Under the pieces are notes generated by a model. It made no database searches. It was not told the origin of the DNA and saw only the letters and a program-made list of their open reading frames with translations. The position numbers were made by a program, and so were the translations under genes. Source: JAEWSN01 sp038249175 (GTDB lineage Bacteria > Bacillota > Clostridia > DSM-8532). Taken from it: 12,968 nt of DNA. Positions 1 through 7,099 of this stretch are shown here, piece by piece; position 1 is the stretch's first letter, and every line of letters begins with the position of its first letter. Location of the stretch: positions 1-12,968 of the forward strand of contig JBBRWP010000073.1 of the NCBI GenBank assembly GCA_038249175.1, given 5' to 3'.

Positions 1-57
1 ATCAAGCATTACAGCATGATTTTAATATCGGAGACTTATGCAACTTGACACTGGATG

Positions 58-1155
58 CTATACAAGACTTGGTATAATAATTTCCACTTCATGACCCAGG
101 TTCGCAGATCTGTAAATACCATCACAAATGGCCTGGTTGTATAAAATCTCTTCCCCGGGAATAGGTGCCGGGCGGCCTTCAATAATGGCATCGCAGTAAT
201 CGCGCACTTTCATGTCAAAAATATCTGAAAACTTGGGTGCTTCATAGGCATTGAATGGATAGGAAGGCAACACTTCGCTGTCAACCTGCATGCCATTCAC
301 ATCCGTATAATACATGACCCTGGATTGGTGGTTCAACGTATCAAAAGAATTTCTGACTTTAATGCCGCCTTCGGTACCCAACCATAAAGTGTCGCCTAAA
401 GTGTCTGCGTGCATCGCCCAGGATTGTTTGAACAGATAGGTCATGCCGCCTTCCATACGTACCAGCGCCACAGAGAAATCGTCCACATCAAAAGTGTCCG
501 CATCCGGCCAGTATTTCGGATTTTTTCCAAAGTGATTTGTTGCAATGGCAGAAACGGTCAAGGGTTTCGGATACTTCACAGCGTGCAGGCACTCATCAAT
601 AGAATAACAGCCGATATCACCCAAACAACCGTAGCCGGCTTTTGCTTTGTCCACAAATGTTCCGGCAGGAATACCACGACGACGGCCGCCACCGGACTGG
701 ATATAATACACCTTGCCAAGAATACCGGAATTGATAATATCGTCTACTTTCTGACGCATACGATCATAACGGGGCTGGAAACCGATGGTCAGCATTTTAT
801 TGGCTTTGCGGGAAGCCTTGACCATATCCGCTGCTTCCTGAATGGTAAAAGACATTGGTTTTTCGCATTGCACATGCAAACCGGCTTCCAATGCAGCGAT
901 GGCACATTCCGCATGGGTTGTGTTGTACGTGCAGATACTGACGCCATCCATCTCGACATTTTTAATCAGATCCATGCCATTGTCAAAAGCCTGAGCTTCC
1001 GGCAGGTCCCATTTGTCCAGAAAAGCTCTGGCTTTCCCGGGTACAATGTCTGCGCCGCCAACAATCTCAACGTCGTCAAACTGTTTATACGCCTTCATGT
1101 GAGCGCCGGCGATTCCGCCTGTTCCGATGATACCGATACGTAATTTCTTTCCCAT
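58..1155 (-). CDS. Gfo/Idh/MocA family NAD(P)-dependent oxidoreductase
   Basis: This is a 365-residue cytosolic dehydrogenase of the Gfo/Idh/MocA family, which oxidises or reduces sugars, inositols and related polyols with NAD(P). The N-terminal Rossmann fold starts at once, with a glycine-rich loop GTGGIAG at residues 11-17. The family's EKP motif lies at 98-100, where the lysine is catalytic. The later D-x-G-x-(H/Y)-x-x-D block is DIGCYSID at 180-187, with Tyr184 where many relatives have His; Tyr is found in other subgroups. Length is normal for the family. The start is supported by GGAGG six bases before the ATG. It diverges from the ROK repressor at 1411, a common arrangement for a sugar-catabolic gene and its regulator, so repression by that protein is plausible. 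A TATAAT box for this gene lies at 1228-1233 inside an inverted repeat. The substrate cannot be told from the sequence. Confidence 0.93.
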   Translation of the reverse strand: MGKKLRIGIIGTGGIAGAHMKAYKQFDDVEIVGGADIVPGKARAFLDKWDLPEAQAFDNGMDLIKNVEMDGVSICTYNTTHAECAIAALEAGLHVQCEKPMSFTIQEAADMVKASRKANKMLTIGFQPRYDRMRQKVDDIINSGILGKVYYIQSGGGRRRGIPAGTFVDKAKAGYGCLGDIGCYSIDECLHAVKYPKPLTVSAIATNHFGKNPKYWPDADTFDVDDFSVALVRMEGGMTYLFKQSWAMHADTLGDTLWLGTEGGIKVRNSFDTLNHQSRVMYYTDVNGMQVDSEVLPSYPFNAYEAPKFSDIFDMKVRDYCDAIIEGRPAPIPGEEILYNQAICDGIYRSANLGHEVEIIIPSLV

Positions 1156-1227
1156 TTTTTACCTCCAATTATCGTGTGGTGTAAATCCTGTGGTAAACAA
1201 TACAGCAACTGCTGCAAAGACAAAAAC

Positions 1228-1282
1228 ATTATATCGTATATTCAATTTATTATCTATACATGATATAAGCTTTTACATGTAA
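1228..1282. promoter_or_regulatory. Candidate operator palindromes in the Gfo-ROK divergent region
   Basis: Two palindromic sites sit in the 255-bp divergent spacer. ATATCGTATA (1231-1240) and TATACATGATAT (1255-1266) form an imperfect inverted repeat. TTACATGTAA (1273-1282) is a perfect 10-bp palindrome. The minus-strand -10 box TATAAT (complement of 1228-1233) for the oxidoreductase overlaps the first arm; its -35 is poor. ROK repressors bind AT-rich palindromes, so these are candidate operators. For the ROK gene itself a TATAAT lies at 1378-1383 with only a weak TTGTGC upstream (19-bp spacing). Confidence 0.4.
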
Positions 1283-1410
1283 TTTGTATCATTTTTGTCA
1301 TAAGAATCTTCATCAACTGTTTATGGCGGAAATATGCATAAATTGGTTTTTATTGTGCAATTCCTTCCAAAAGAAAGTATAATAAGATTACAAAGTAAAG
1401 GAGAAACTCC

Positions 1411-2658
1411 ATGGGAAACAATTGCAATGATTGCCAAGGGTCCAATCACCAAACCATTCGAGCAGATAACAAAGCCCTTATACTGCGTATTTTATACAGG
1501 GACTCCCCCCTTTCGCGTACAGATTTGGCCGCAAGAACCGGTCTAAGTAAAATGACCATCACAAATCAAGTACAAGAATTGCTGCAGCAAAAAACCATCA
1601 AAGAGTTGCCTCCAAAAAAGGCAAAAAAGAAAAAAGATGTGGACGGCTTAAAAAGCAGTGTTCCTATTGGCCGAAAGCCGGTGCTGCTTGGTATTGTCCC
1701 CAATGCTTACCATGCATTGGGCATTTATATTGCCAGGGATCATATTGTTGTATCTGTTTTTAATTGGTCTATGGTGATGAAAGCCTCTTACACACTTTCC
1801 TTTCCTGAAACAGATAACCCCGTGCAGTTCCACGAACGCATGAGCCTATGTATTCAAAAAACCTTGGAAATCAGTAAAATATCGACGAAAGAACTCACAG
1901 GCATTGGTGCAGCCGTCATCGGCCCGGTAAACCTGAAAAGCGGCATCATTCAAAATCCGCCCAACTTTCATAATCTGCGCGACCTTCCGATTAAGGCGTG
2001 GCTGGTAGAAGACTATGGACTACCTGTCTTTATCGATAACGATATGAATGCCGCTGCCTTGGCTGAGCATCTTTTCGGCCATGGCAAAGAATTATCAAAC
2101 TTTGTATACATCGGCGTTTCGAACGGCATTGGTGCCGGATTAATTGTAAATGGCCAATTGTTTGAAGGCACCCGTGGCTATGCCGGTGAGATCGGACATA
2201 TCAGCATTGTTGCAGACGGACCTAAATGTGCCTGCGGCAACAACGGCTGCCTAGAACTCTATGTCTCCCTTTCCAGCACTATCAAACAAGTTCAGGAAGA
2301 AATCACAAATGGCAGAAAGAGCGTATTGACAGAAGCCGACACAGATATTACATGGCCAACCATTGTCCAAGCGGCAAAAACGGGCGACATTCTTAGCCTG
2401 GAATATACCAAGAAGGTCTGCCATTACCTCTCTATCGGCATCGTCAATGTCATTAATATGTTCGACCCCTGCGCCATATTTTTGGGACATAAACTTGCAC
2501 TTGCGGATGAATGGATTGTTGATCTGATTCGAGAAGAGGTCAAAAGCCATGTCATGATTTGCAACCACAAAGGCTTGGTTATCCGTTTTTCTACTTTTGG
2601 CGAACGGGCACCCATCGTGGGTTCCGTTGCTTTGGTTTTCAGACAGTTTTTTGTGTAA
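1411..2658 (+). CDS. ROK family transcriptional repressor (NagC/XylR type)
   Basis: This 415-residue regulator has an N-terminal winged helix-turn-helix (about residues 15-60, including LSRTDLAARTGLSKMTI) joined by a lysine-rich linker (68-76) to a ROK sugar-kinase-like domain. The ROK domain keeps the IDND motif (208-211), the GEIGH block (259-263) and the zinc site CxCGxxGC (Cys273, Cys275, Cys280, with His263). The N-terminal phosphate-binding DxGxT loop of true ROK kinases is absent (GIYIARD at 104-110), so this is a sensor, not a kinase. AAAGGAG lies seven bases before the ATG, which supports this start. It is divergent from the Gfo/Idh/MocA oxidoreductase, which it probably represses in response to a sugar or sugar phosphate. 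A hairpin repeat array begins two bases after its stop and may end its transcript. Confidence 0.93.
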   Translation: MGNNCNDCQGSNHQTIRADNKALILRILYRDSPLSRTDLAARTGLSKMTITNQVQELLQQKTIKELPPKKAKKKKDVDGLKSSVPIGRKPVLLGIVPNAYHALGIYIARDHIVVSVFNWSMVMKASYTLSFPETDNPVQFHERMSLCIQKTLEISKISTKELTGIGAAVIGPVNLKSGIIQNPPNFHNLRDLPIKAWLVEDYGLPVFIDNDMNAAALAEHLFGHGKELSNFVYIGVSNGIGAGLIVNGQLFEGTRGYAGEIGHISIVADGPKCACGNNGCLELYVSLSSTIKQVQEEITNGRKSVLTEADTDITWPTIVQAAKTGDILSLEYTKKVCHYLSIGIVNVINMFDPCAIFLGHKLALADEWIVDLIREEVKSHVMICNHKGLVIRFSTFGERAPIVGSVALVFRQFFV

Positions 2659-2660
2659 CA

Positions 2661-3016
2661 CTGAAAATGAGCAACATTTCAGTAGGTTTTATACCTACAT
2701 AGACGAACAGAATGGCTGTAAATCTGAAAATGCGCAGCATTTGCAGCAAGTTTTGTGCGAACGCGATGGAGGGCGCATGGGGCATAAATCTGAAAATACG
2801 TAGCATTTTCAGTAAGTTTTGTGCGGACTCAACGAGGGGCATGGGGTATAAATCTGAAAATGCGTAGCATTTTCAGTAAGTTTTGTGCGAACTCAACGAG
2901 GAAGCATGGGGTGTAAATCCGAAAATATAACATATTTTTTCTGCAAATTTTATGTCAAAATGAAATAGATGAAATCAATCATTATAAGCTCAAAAATATG
3001 CAGTATTTTCAACATA
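2661..3016. repeat. Tandem array of ~65-bp palindrome-containing units
   Basis: Repeat units start at 2661, 2724, 2790, 2854 and 2919 (spacing 63, 66, 64 and 65 bp), with a further degenerate palindrome near 2990. Each begins with an inverted repeat of two ~10-base arms around a 3-5 base loop. The copy at 2854-2876 is perfect (CTGAAAATGC, loop GTA, GCATTTTCAG). A conserved tail follows: TAAGTTTTGTGCG, then ACTCAACGAGG, then GCATGGGG and TAAAT. Copies 3 and 4 are closest; the outer ones decay. The array fills almost the whole gap between the ROK gene and the uroporphyrinogen-decarboxylase-like gene, and I see no gene in it. Each hairpin is followed by a short T-rich stretch and could act as a weak terminator or mRNA-stabilising element. 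Confidence 0.85.
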
Positions 3017-3054
3017 CCTACTGACTGCATGAAGTGAAAGGAATGTGTATAAAC

Positions 3055-4065
3055 ATGAATAAAAGAGACCGCATTATCGCTGCCGTGAACCATGAAGAAA
3101 CGGATGTCATTCCATGGCAGATTGATCTGACGCACCAGGCGTTGGAGAAAATGCTCGCCCATACAGGCGATACAGAATTTGTCAGCCATCTGGACAACCA
3201 TATTCAGTCGGTTTACTTTGATGGCAATCTGGAAGAACTACCGGATAAACCCGGCTTTTTCCAGGATGATTTTGGTGTTTTATGGAATCGAAACGGTGCA
3301 GACAAAGACATCGGTATGATTGTTGGGACCGTACTGCCTGAACCGGAAATCGAAGCCATACAAATGCCAAAGATACAGGAAGCCCGGCTTCGTGCAAACT
3401 ATCAAAAAATGGCGGACAGCAATGCCGATTTTTACCGGATAGGGAGTATCGGCTTTTCACTCTTTGAACGCGCCTGGACACTGCGTGGCATGGAAAACCT
3501 TCTTAGCGATATGATACTGGAACCGGTCTTCACCGATGCCTTGTTTGACGCCGTATGTGACTTCAATATCCGGGTGATGGACATCGCCCTGGAATATCCG
3601 CTGGATGCCTTTTATTTTGGCGATGACTGGGGACAGCAAAAAGGATTGATTATGGGGCCACAGCTCTGGCGCCGCTTTGTAAAACCACGCTTAGCCCGCA
3701 TGTATGAACACGCCAGGAACAAGGGCCTGAAAGTTTTTCAGCATTCCTGTGGCGATATCAGCGATGTTTTCTTTGATGTGATTGAGATTGGTCTGAATGT
3801 GTACCAAACCTTTCAACCGGAAATTTATGATATTGCCGCAGTGAAAAAAACATATGGAAAAGACTTAACATTCTTTGGCGGCATCAGCACACAGAGGCTC
3901 CTCCCCTTTGCAACGCCGGATGAAGTCCGGGCAAAGACGAAGGAAATCATGAGTGTGATGCGCCCGGGCGGCGGATATATTGTTTCTCCGACGCATGCTG
4001 TACCGGGAGATGTCCCCCCTGAAAACCTGATGGCGATGATAGAGGTCGTGCAGAATCAGCGCTGA
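3055..4065 (+). CDS. Uroporphyrinogen decarboxylase family protein (methyltransferase-like)
   Basis: This is a 336-residue TIM-barrel protein of the URO-D family. The start MNKRDRIIAAVNHEETD matches the usual family N-terminus, so I place it at ATG 3055 with AAAGGA at 3037-3042; the frame extends to GTG 3034, but that would put the Shine-Dalgarno inside the gene. HSC at 230-232 matches the H-x-C metal-ligand pair of MtaA/MtbA-type corrinoid methyltransferases. The C-terminal block reads SPTHAVPGDVPPEN (311-324), with His314 where methyltransferases often carry the third ligand Cys. That pattern suggests a catabolic or methyl-transfer role, not haem synthesis, and no haem gene is nearby. No corrinoid protein gene is in the window. 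It converges on the OadB-like gene, with only 12 bp between stops and no terminator. The substrate is unknown. Confidence 0.88.
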   Translation: MNKRDRIIAAVNHEETDVIPWQIDLTHQALEKMLAHTGDTEFVSHLDNHIQSVYFDGNLEELPDKPGFFQDDFGVLWNRNGADKDIGMIVGTVLPEPEIEAIQMPKIQEARLRANYQKMADSNADFYRIGSIGFSLFERAWTLRGMENLLSDMILEPVFTDALFDAVCDFNIRVMDIALEYPLDAFYFGDDWGQQKGLIMGPQLWRRFVKPRLARMYEHARNKGLKVFQHSCGDISDVFFDVIEIGLNVYQTFQPEIYDIAAVKKTYGKDLTFFGGISTQRLLPFATPDEVRAKTKEIMSVMRPGGGYIVSPTHAVPGDVPPENLMAMIEVVQNQR

Positions 4066-4077
4066 CGGTAGAATGTT

Positions 4078-5283
4078 TTACTTAATCATCGGAATGACAG
4101 TAACATAAATGCCTGTAAGTATGGCCGACGTGATAACCCCACAGATGTTGGCGCCCATGGCATACTGCAGAACAAAGGCAAACTTGTTTTCTTTCGAGAC
4201 TTCTTTTTGCGCTACCTTGGCCGTTGTCGGCACACAGGAAACTCCAGCAATGCCGATAATCGGGTTAAAGTTCTTTTTGGTGATGCCATAGACTACGTAG
4301 CCGCCAATAATGCCACCGATGCCGGAAAGCAGCAGGGCAAGCATACCCAGGAGCAACAGCAATAGAATTTTGGGATTGAACAGGGTCCCTGCCTCACATA
4401 GCACGCCCAGCATCAGCCCAAGGAAAAATGTTGCACCGTATAAAAAAGTGTCTTCCAGCAGCTTGATGTATTTTGTGATGCCGGTTTCACGAACGGCAAT
4501 ACCGAGGAAAAAGCTCATGAATAAAGGCGCTGCAACGGGGAACAGCAGGCACAATAGCGCACAGGCAATGACCGAAAACGCCAGCTTTTGCTTTGAAGAA
4601 ATATTGTGCATTTTGGTTACCGTAACTGGTTTTCCACGTAAATGCTTAGGTACCAGCAATCGAATCAAATAGGGGTATCCGCCATATGTCAGGCTGAGGT
4701 AAAGGTAGGCAACGATGGTAATAGGCACAAACAAGTCTTTGGCCAGCATAAGCGATGTGTACAGCACCATGGGGCCGTCAGCCGTTCCAATGACGGCAAC
4801 CGCAGCAGATTCACCCGGGCTCAAGCCGCAAAGGCGTGCAATGGGATAGGTTGCCACGGTTCCAAGTTCAGCAAAGACAGCAATCAGCATGCTGGTGAAG
4901 GGATAAGCCAACATGAATCCAATATCCGTGATAACACCGATACCCATGAAAACAATACAAGCGATGAGACCATTGCTAAAGGTAAAGGTATAGATGGGTT
5001 GCAGAAAATCAATCTGCAGCGTGTTCATCAGACTACCGGTATCGGTAACCATAGGATCAATAAAAATATTGCCGGTTTGCGAAGCACTCAGAAACAAGAC
5101 ACCGGCATTAATCGCCATCATCCCAAAGCCCATCGGTACCATAATGAGCGGCTCCAGCTTGTTCGTGCTGCCCATATATACCAGGACCATGCCCAGCAGA
5201 ATGAGAAAAATACGTGCAAAAATAATCTTAGGCTCTTGCACGAAGAACGTGGCAATACCCTGAAAAATATTGATAATCTCCAT
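4078..5283 (-). CDS. Sodium ion-translocating decarboxylase beta subunit (OadB/GcdB/MmdB family)
   Basis: This 401-residue polytopic membrane protein belongs to the carboxybiotin decarboxylase beta subunits, which couple decarboxylation to sodium export. Family landmarks are ADGP with Asp169 (equivalent to Asp203 of Klebsiella OadB), Tyr195 (Tyr229), and the NPIIGIAGVS block with Asn340, Gly344 and Ser349 (Asn373, Gly377, Ser382). Lys356 takes the place of Arg389, a conservative change at a functional position. The AMGAN motif near 375-379 matches AMGPN of OadB. The start is ATG 5283; AAAGGA lies about 13 bases upstream, which is long, and an out-of-frame ATG sits between them. No carboxyltransferase (alpha) or biotin carrier is encoded here, so the partner must be elsewhere or the protein works differently. 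Two small membrane genes lie upstream on the same strand. The divergent LysR regulator is the likely controller. Confidence 0.9.
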   Translation of the reverse strand: MEIINIFQGIATFFVQEPKIIFARIFLILLGMVLVYMGSTNKLEPLIMVPMGFGMMAINAGVLFLSASQTGNIFIDPMVTDTGSLMNTLQIDFLQPIYTFTFSNGLIACIVFMGIGVITDIGFMLAYPFTSMLIAVFAELGTVATYPIARLCGLSPGESAAVAVIGTADGPMVLYTSLMLAKDLFVPITIVAYLYLSLTYGGYPYLIRLLVPKHLRGKPVTVTKMHNISSKQKLAFSVIACALLCLLFPVAAPLFMSFFLGIAVRETGITKYIKLLEDTFLYGATFFLGLMLGVLCEAGTLFNPKILLLLLLGMLALLLSGIGGIIGGYVVYGITKKNFNPIIGIAGVSCVPTTAKVAQKEVSKENKFAFVLQYAMGANICGVITSAILTGIYVTVIPMIK

Positions 5284-5570
5284 ATTGTCATTAATTTCCT
5301 TTCAGTTTTTTCTGGAATATAATAAAGCATTAGAATATGGCATAATTTAGAATGCTGTATAGCAATTGAATGCTGCTTTGCGTGAAAAGACAACAAAGTA
5401 TTAGGATGCTACCTCGTCTCGTAGAATTGCATTTCTACAAAAGAAGCGGCTCATCTTGTGAACGTATATCTCTATAAAAAGATACTACTTCGCGAGGAAA
5501 TACATCTCAGCAAAAAATGCTGTTCATCATAGCATACACAGCAACAAAACCATCTGTTTTTATTATGGCG
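5284..5570. other. 287-bp spacer without a recognisable gene
   Basis: I see no convincing gene between the 51-residue ORF and the OadB-like gene. Small hairpins are present: GTAGAA with TTCTAC around 5420-5437, and CAGCA with TGCTG (read on the minus strand) around 5511-5525. No strong promoter or U-tract terminator was found. The open frame that runs into the OadB start in another phase has no ribosome binding site of its own. Confidence 0.5.
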
Positions 5571-5726
5571 TTATCCCTCTTGCGAATCTATTGCCAGTGG
5601 TGTCTTTTCCTTCTTTGAAACAGCTTGAATCGTAGCCATGGTCAGCTTGATGACCGCAGCCATACCTAAAGAAATGATGGAGCCTAGAAACAAAACCTCG
5701 AACGAAACAGATAATGATTGTAACAT
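5571..5726 (-). CDS. Small membrane protein, OadG-like gamma subunit candidate
   Basis: This is a 51-codon ORF. It starts with ATG at 5726 and has a near-perfect Shine-Dalgarno AAGGAGGA four bases upstream. The product begins MLQSLSVSFEVLFLGSIISL, has one predicted membrane segment (about residues 9-32) and a charged tail with KKEK at 38-41. That is the plan of the gamma subunits (OadG) of sodium-pump decarboxylases: one N-terminal helix and a short cytosolic tail. It lies upstream of the OadB-like gene on the same strand, which fits a membrane partner for that subunit. No zinc-binding C-terminus of full-length OadG is present. The role is inferred from topology and position; sequence similarity is too short to prove it. 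Confidence 0.7.
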   Translation of the reverse strand: MLQSLSVSFEVLFLGSIISLGMAAVIKLTMATIQAVSKKEKTPLAIDSQEG

Positions 5727-5914
5727 GATGTCCTCCTTAAAATGCAAACGTGTGATGTCAGGTTTTTCGGTGTAAAATAGAAATAGATATTTGGGTCAAC
5801 GTGTTAAGAAAAACGAACTGTGATAATGTGTCAAATTGCATACGAACCCGGTCTTCAACCTTCACATTCTTCATGAATGGAAAGCAATGAATCAGGCGCA
5901 TACACAATTTGTCA
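5727..5914. other. Spacer between two small membrane-protein genes
   Basis: These 188 bp hold the ribosome binding site of the downstream 51-residue gene at the low-coordinate end. I see no promoter, terminator or credible gene in the rest. A 66-residue minus-strand frame crosses it but lacks a ribosome binding site and overlaps the 33-residue gene. Confidence 0.4.
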
Positions 5915-6016
5915 CTAAGATATTTCTTTTTGGATATTCTTCGCAAAAATACCGCCAACGATGAATAATATAACCGTCCCTAGAAAAAACTGTAGCAGAC
6001 TCAATGTCCCTCCCAT
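5915..6016 (-). CDS. 33-residue single-span membrane peptide
   Basis: This small ORF begins MGGTLSLLQFFLGTVILFIV, continues as one hydrophobic helix (about residues 5-24) and ends in a short basic tail, AKNIQKEIS. AGGA and GAGGA lie about 9-15 bases before the ATG at 6016, and a good sigma-70-type promoter lies upstream at 6078-6106. It is the first gene of the minus-strand unit leading to the 51-residue ORF and the OadB-like subunit, so it is probably an accessory small subunit of that membrane complex, comparable in size class to the epsilon subunit of methylmalonyl-CoA decarboxylase. No family is recognisable. A leader-peptide role is possible but less likely given the clean transmembrane pattern. 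Confidence 0.6.
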   Translation of the reverse strand: MGGTLSLLQFFLGTVILFIVGGIFAKNIQKEIS

Positions 6017-6057
6017 GATGTCACTTCCTCTCCTGCTGATTTGTAGATTGTGAAAAA

Positions 6058-6085
6058 TTGAACGTTTTCCTGTTTACACTATAAT
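6058..6085 (+). promoter_or_regulatory. Promoter of the LysR gene
   Basis: TTGAAC (6058-6063), a 16-bp spacer and TATAAT (6080-6085) lie about 80 bp before the LysR start. Its -10 box overlaps that of the divergent promoter by four base pairs, so the two polymerases could not bind together. Confidence 0.55.
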
Positions 6086-6106
6086 CGCTATTGTTATATA
6101 ATTCAA
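6078..6106 (-). promoter_or_regulatory. Promoter of the OadB-cluster genes
   Basis: Read on the minus strand, TTGAAT (complement of 6101-6106) is followed after 17 bp by TATAGT (complement of 6078-6083). The predicted start is near 6071, about 55 bp before the 33-residue ORF. The imperfect palindrome ATATA-N7-TATAT lies over the -35 side and could be a LysR contact. Confidence 0.6.
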
Positions 6107-6163
6107 ATATATGTTTCTTATTCTGAACATTAATTAAAGTTATGATTCAATGGAGGAAACCTG

Positions 6164-7081
6164 ATGGATTTGCAATACCTGGAACGGTTCAATGTCCTGG
6201 CCAAAGAGCAGAACTATGCCCGTGCGGCCGAAGTACTGCATATTTCCCAGCCGGCTTTATCCATACAAATAAAGAAGCTGGAAGAACAATTGAACACTAA
6301 GTTGTTTGACCGCAGCGGAAACCGCTCCGTCCTGAATGAAAACGGCCAACTCTTGTTTGAGTACAGTCGTCGCATTTTTGATTTGACCAATGAAGCAGAG
6401 CAAAGTCTACAAAAGAAGCGCGTGACCATAGAAGGCAACATCACTGTGGGCGGATCCAATACTGCAGGCACTTACATCATGCCAAAGATGATTGGTTCTT
6501 TTCTCACCCAGCATCCCAAAGTCAATGTGAACCTGCACATTGGCAACACCAATGAAATTGCCCGGCAAGTTGCCACGACCGACATGGATTTTGCCATTAA
6601 CGGTGGAACACTGGTCTATCCCGACCACGTGTTCTGCGAAAAAATGATGGATGACGACATTGTTTTTGTCACTTCAACACAAAGTACACTGCCTGATATC
6701 ATTGACGATTTTTCTTTGCTGAACCATACCTGTTTTATTTCTCACGAACCGAACTCCCAACTGTATAAGGTTGTACAGCAAGTCATTGCAGATCTTTCGC
6801 TTAGTTGTGGCATATCCATGAGTTTTGGCAGCATTGATGCGATTAAGCAGGCAGTGGCCGCAAACCTTGGTGTCTCCGCCATTCCCATGTCCGCAGCAGA
6901 AACTGAGTTGAAGTATGGTTTACTGAAAAAAAAGACATTCAAAAACAAGGAATGGCTATACCCGTACAGTCTCCTTTATAATACAAACCGCTATATGTCA
7001 CCCGCTGCAACGGCATTGATGCTGCATGTGAAAAAGGAACTGCAGGCTTTGCAGGCTGCAAGAAGTTCCGAAATGAGGTAA
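6164..7081 (+). CDS. LysR family transcriptional regulator
   Basis: This is a 305-residue LysR-type regulator. The N-terminal winged helix-turn-helix occupies about residues 1-60, with the classic LysR pattern YARAAEVLHISQPALSIQIK followed by LEEQL and LFDR. A linker helix (to about 88) leads to the periplasmic-binding-protein-like effector domain (about 90-295), with ITVGGSNTAGTYIMP at its start and the family's AVAANLGVSAIP near the end of the second lobe. GGAGG lies seven bases before the ATG. It is divergent from the two small membrane genes and the OadB-like subunit and shares a compact promoter region with them, so it most likely controls that cluster in response to a carboxylic acid. 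The effector cannot be named. It converges on permease 2 with 18 bp between stops. Confidence 0.93.
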   Translation: MDLQYLERFNVLAKEQNYARAAEVLHISQPALSIQIKKLEEQLNTKLFDRSGNRSVLNENGQLLFEYSRRIFDLTNEAEQSLQKKRVTIEGNITVGGSNTAGTYIMPKMIGSFLTQHPKVNVNLHIGNTNEIARQVATTDMDFAINGGTLVYPDHVFCEKMMDDDIVFVTSTQSTLPDIIDDFSLLNHTCFISHEPNSQLYKVVQQVIADLSLSCGISMSFGSIDAIKQAVAANLGVSAIPMSAAETELKYGLLKKKTFKNKEWLYPYSLLYNTNRYMSPAATALMLHVKKELQALQAARSSEMR

Positions 7082-7099
7082 TGCCCGGTCAATCGAGAA

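Noticed and set aside
409..1143. 244-residue plus-strand ORF
   Set aside because: It lies antisense within the Gfo/Idh/MocA gene, whose motifs are intact; no start signal.
2661..3016. CRISPR array
   Set aside because: The units are similar along their whole ~65 bp, including the parts that would be spacers, and no cas gene is nearby.
4642..5322. 226-residue plus-strand ORF
   Set aside because: It is antisense to the clearly conserved OadB-family gene; its composition is hydrophilic and low in complexity, with no ribosome binding site.
5758..5958. 66-residue minus-strand ORF between the small membrane genes
   Set aside because: It lacks a Shine-Dalgarno and overlaps the 33-residue ORF, which has one; it has no membrane or domain pattern.
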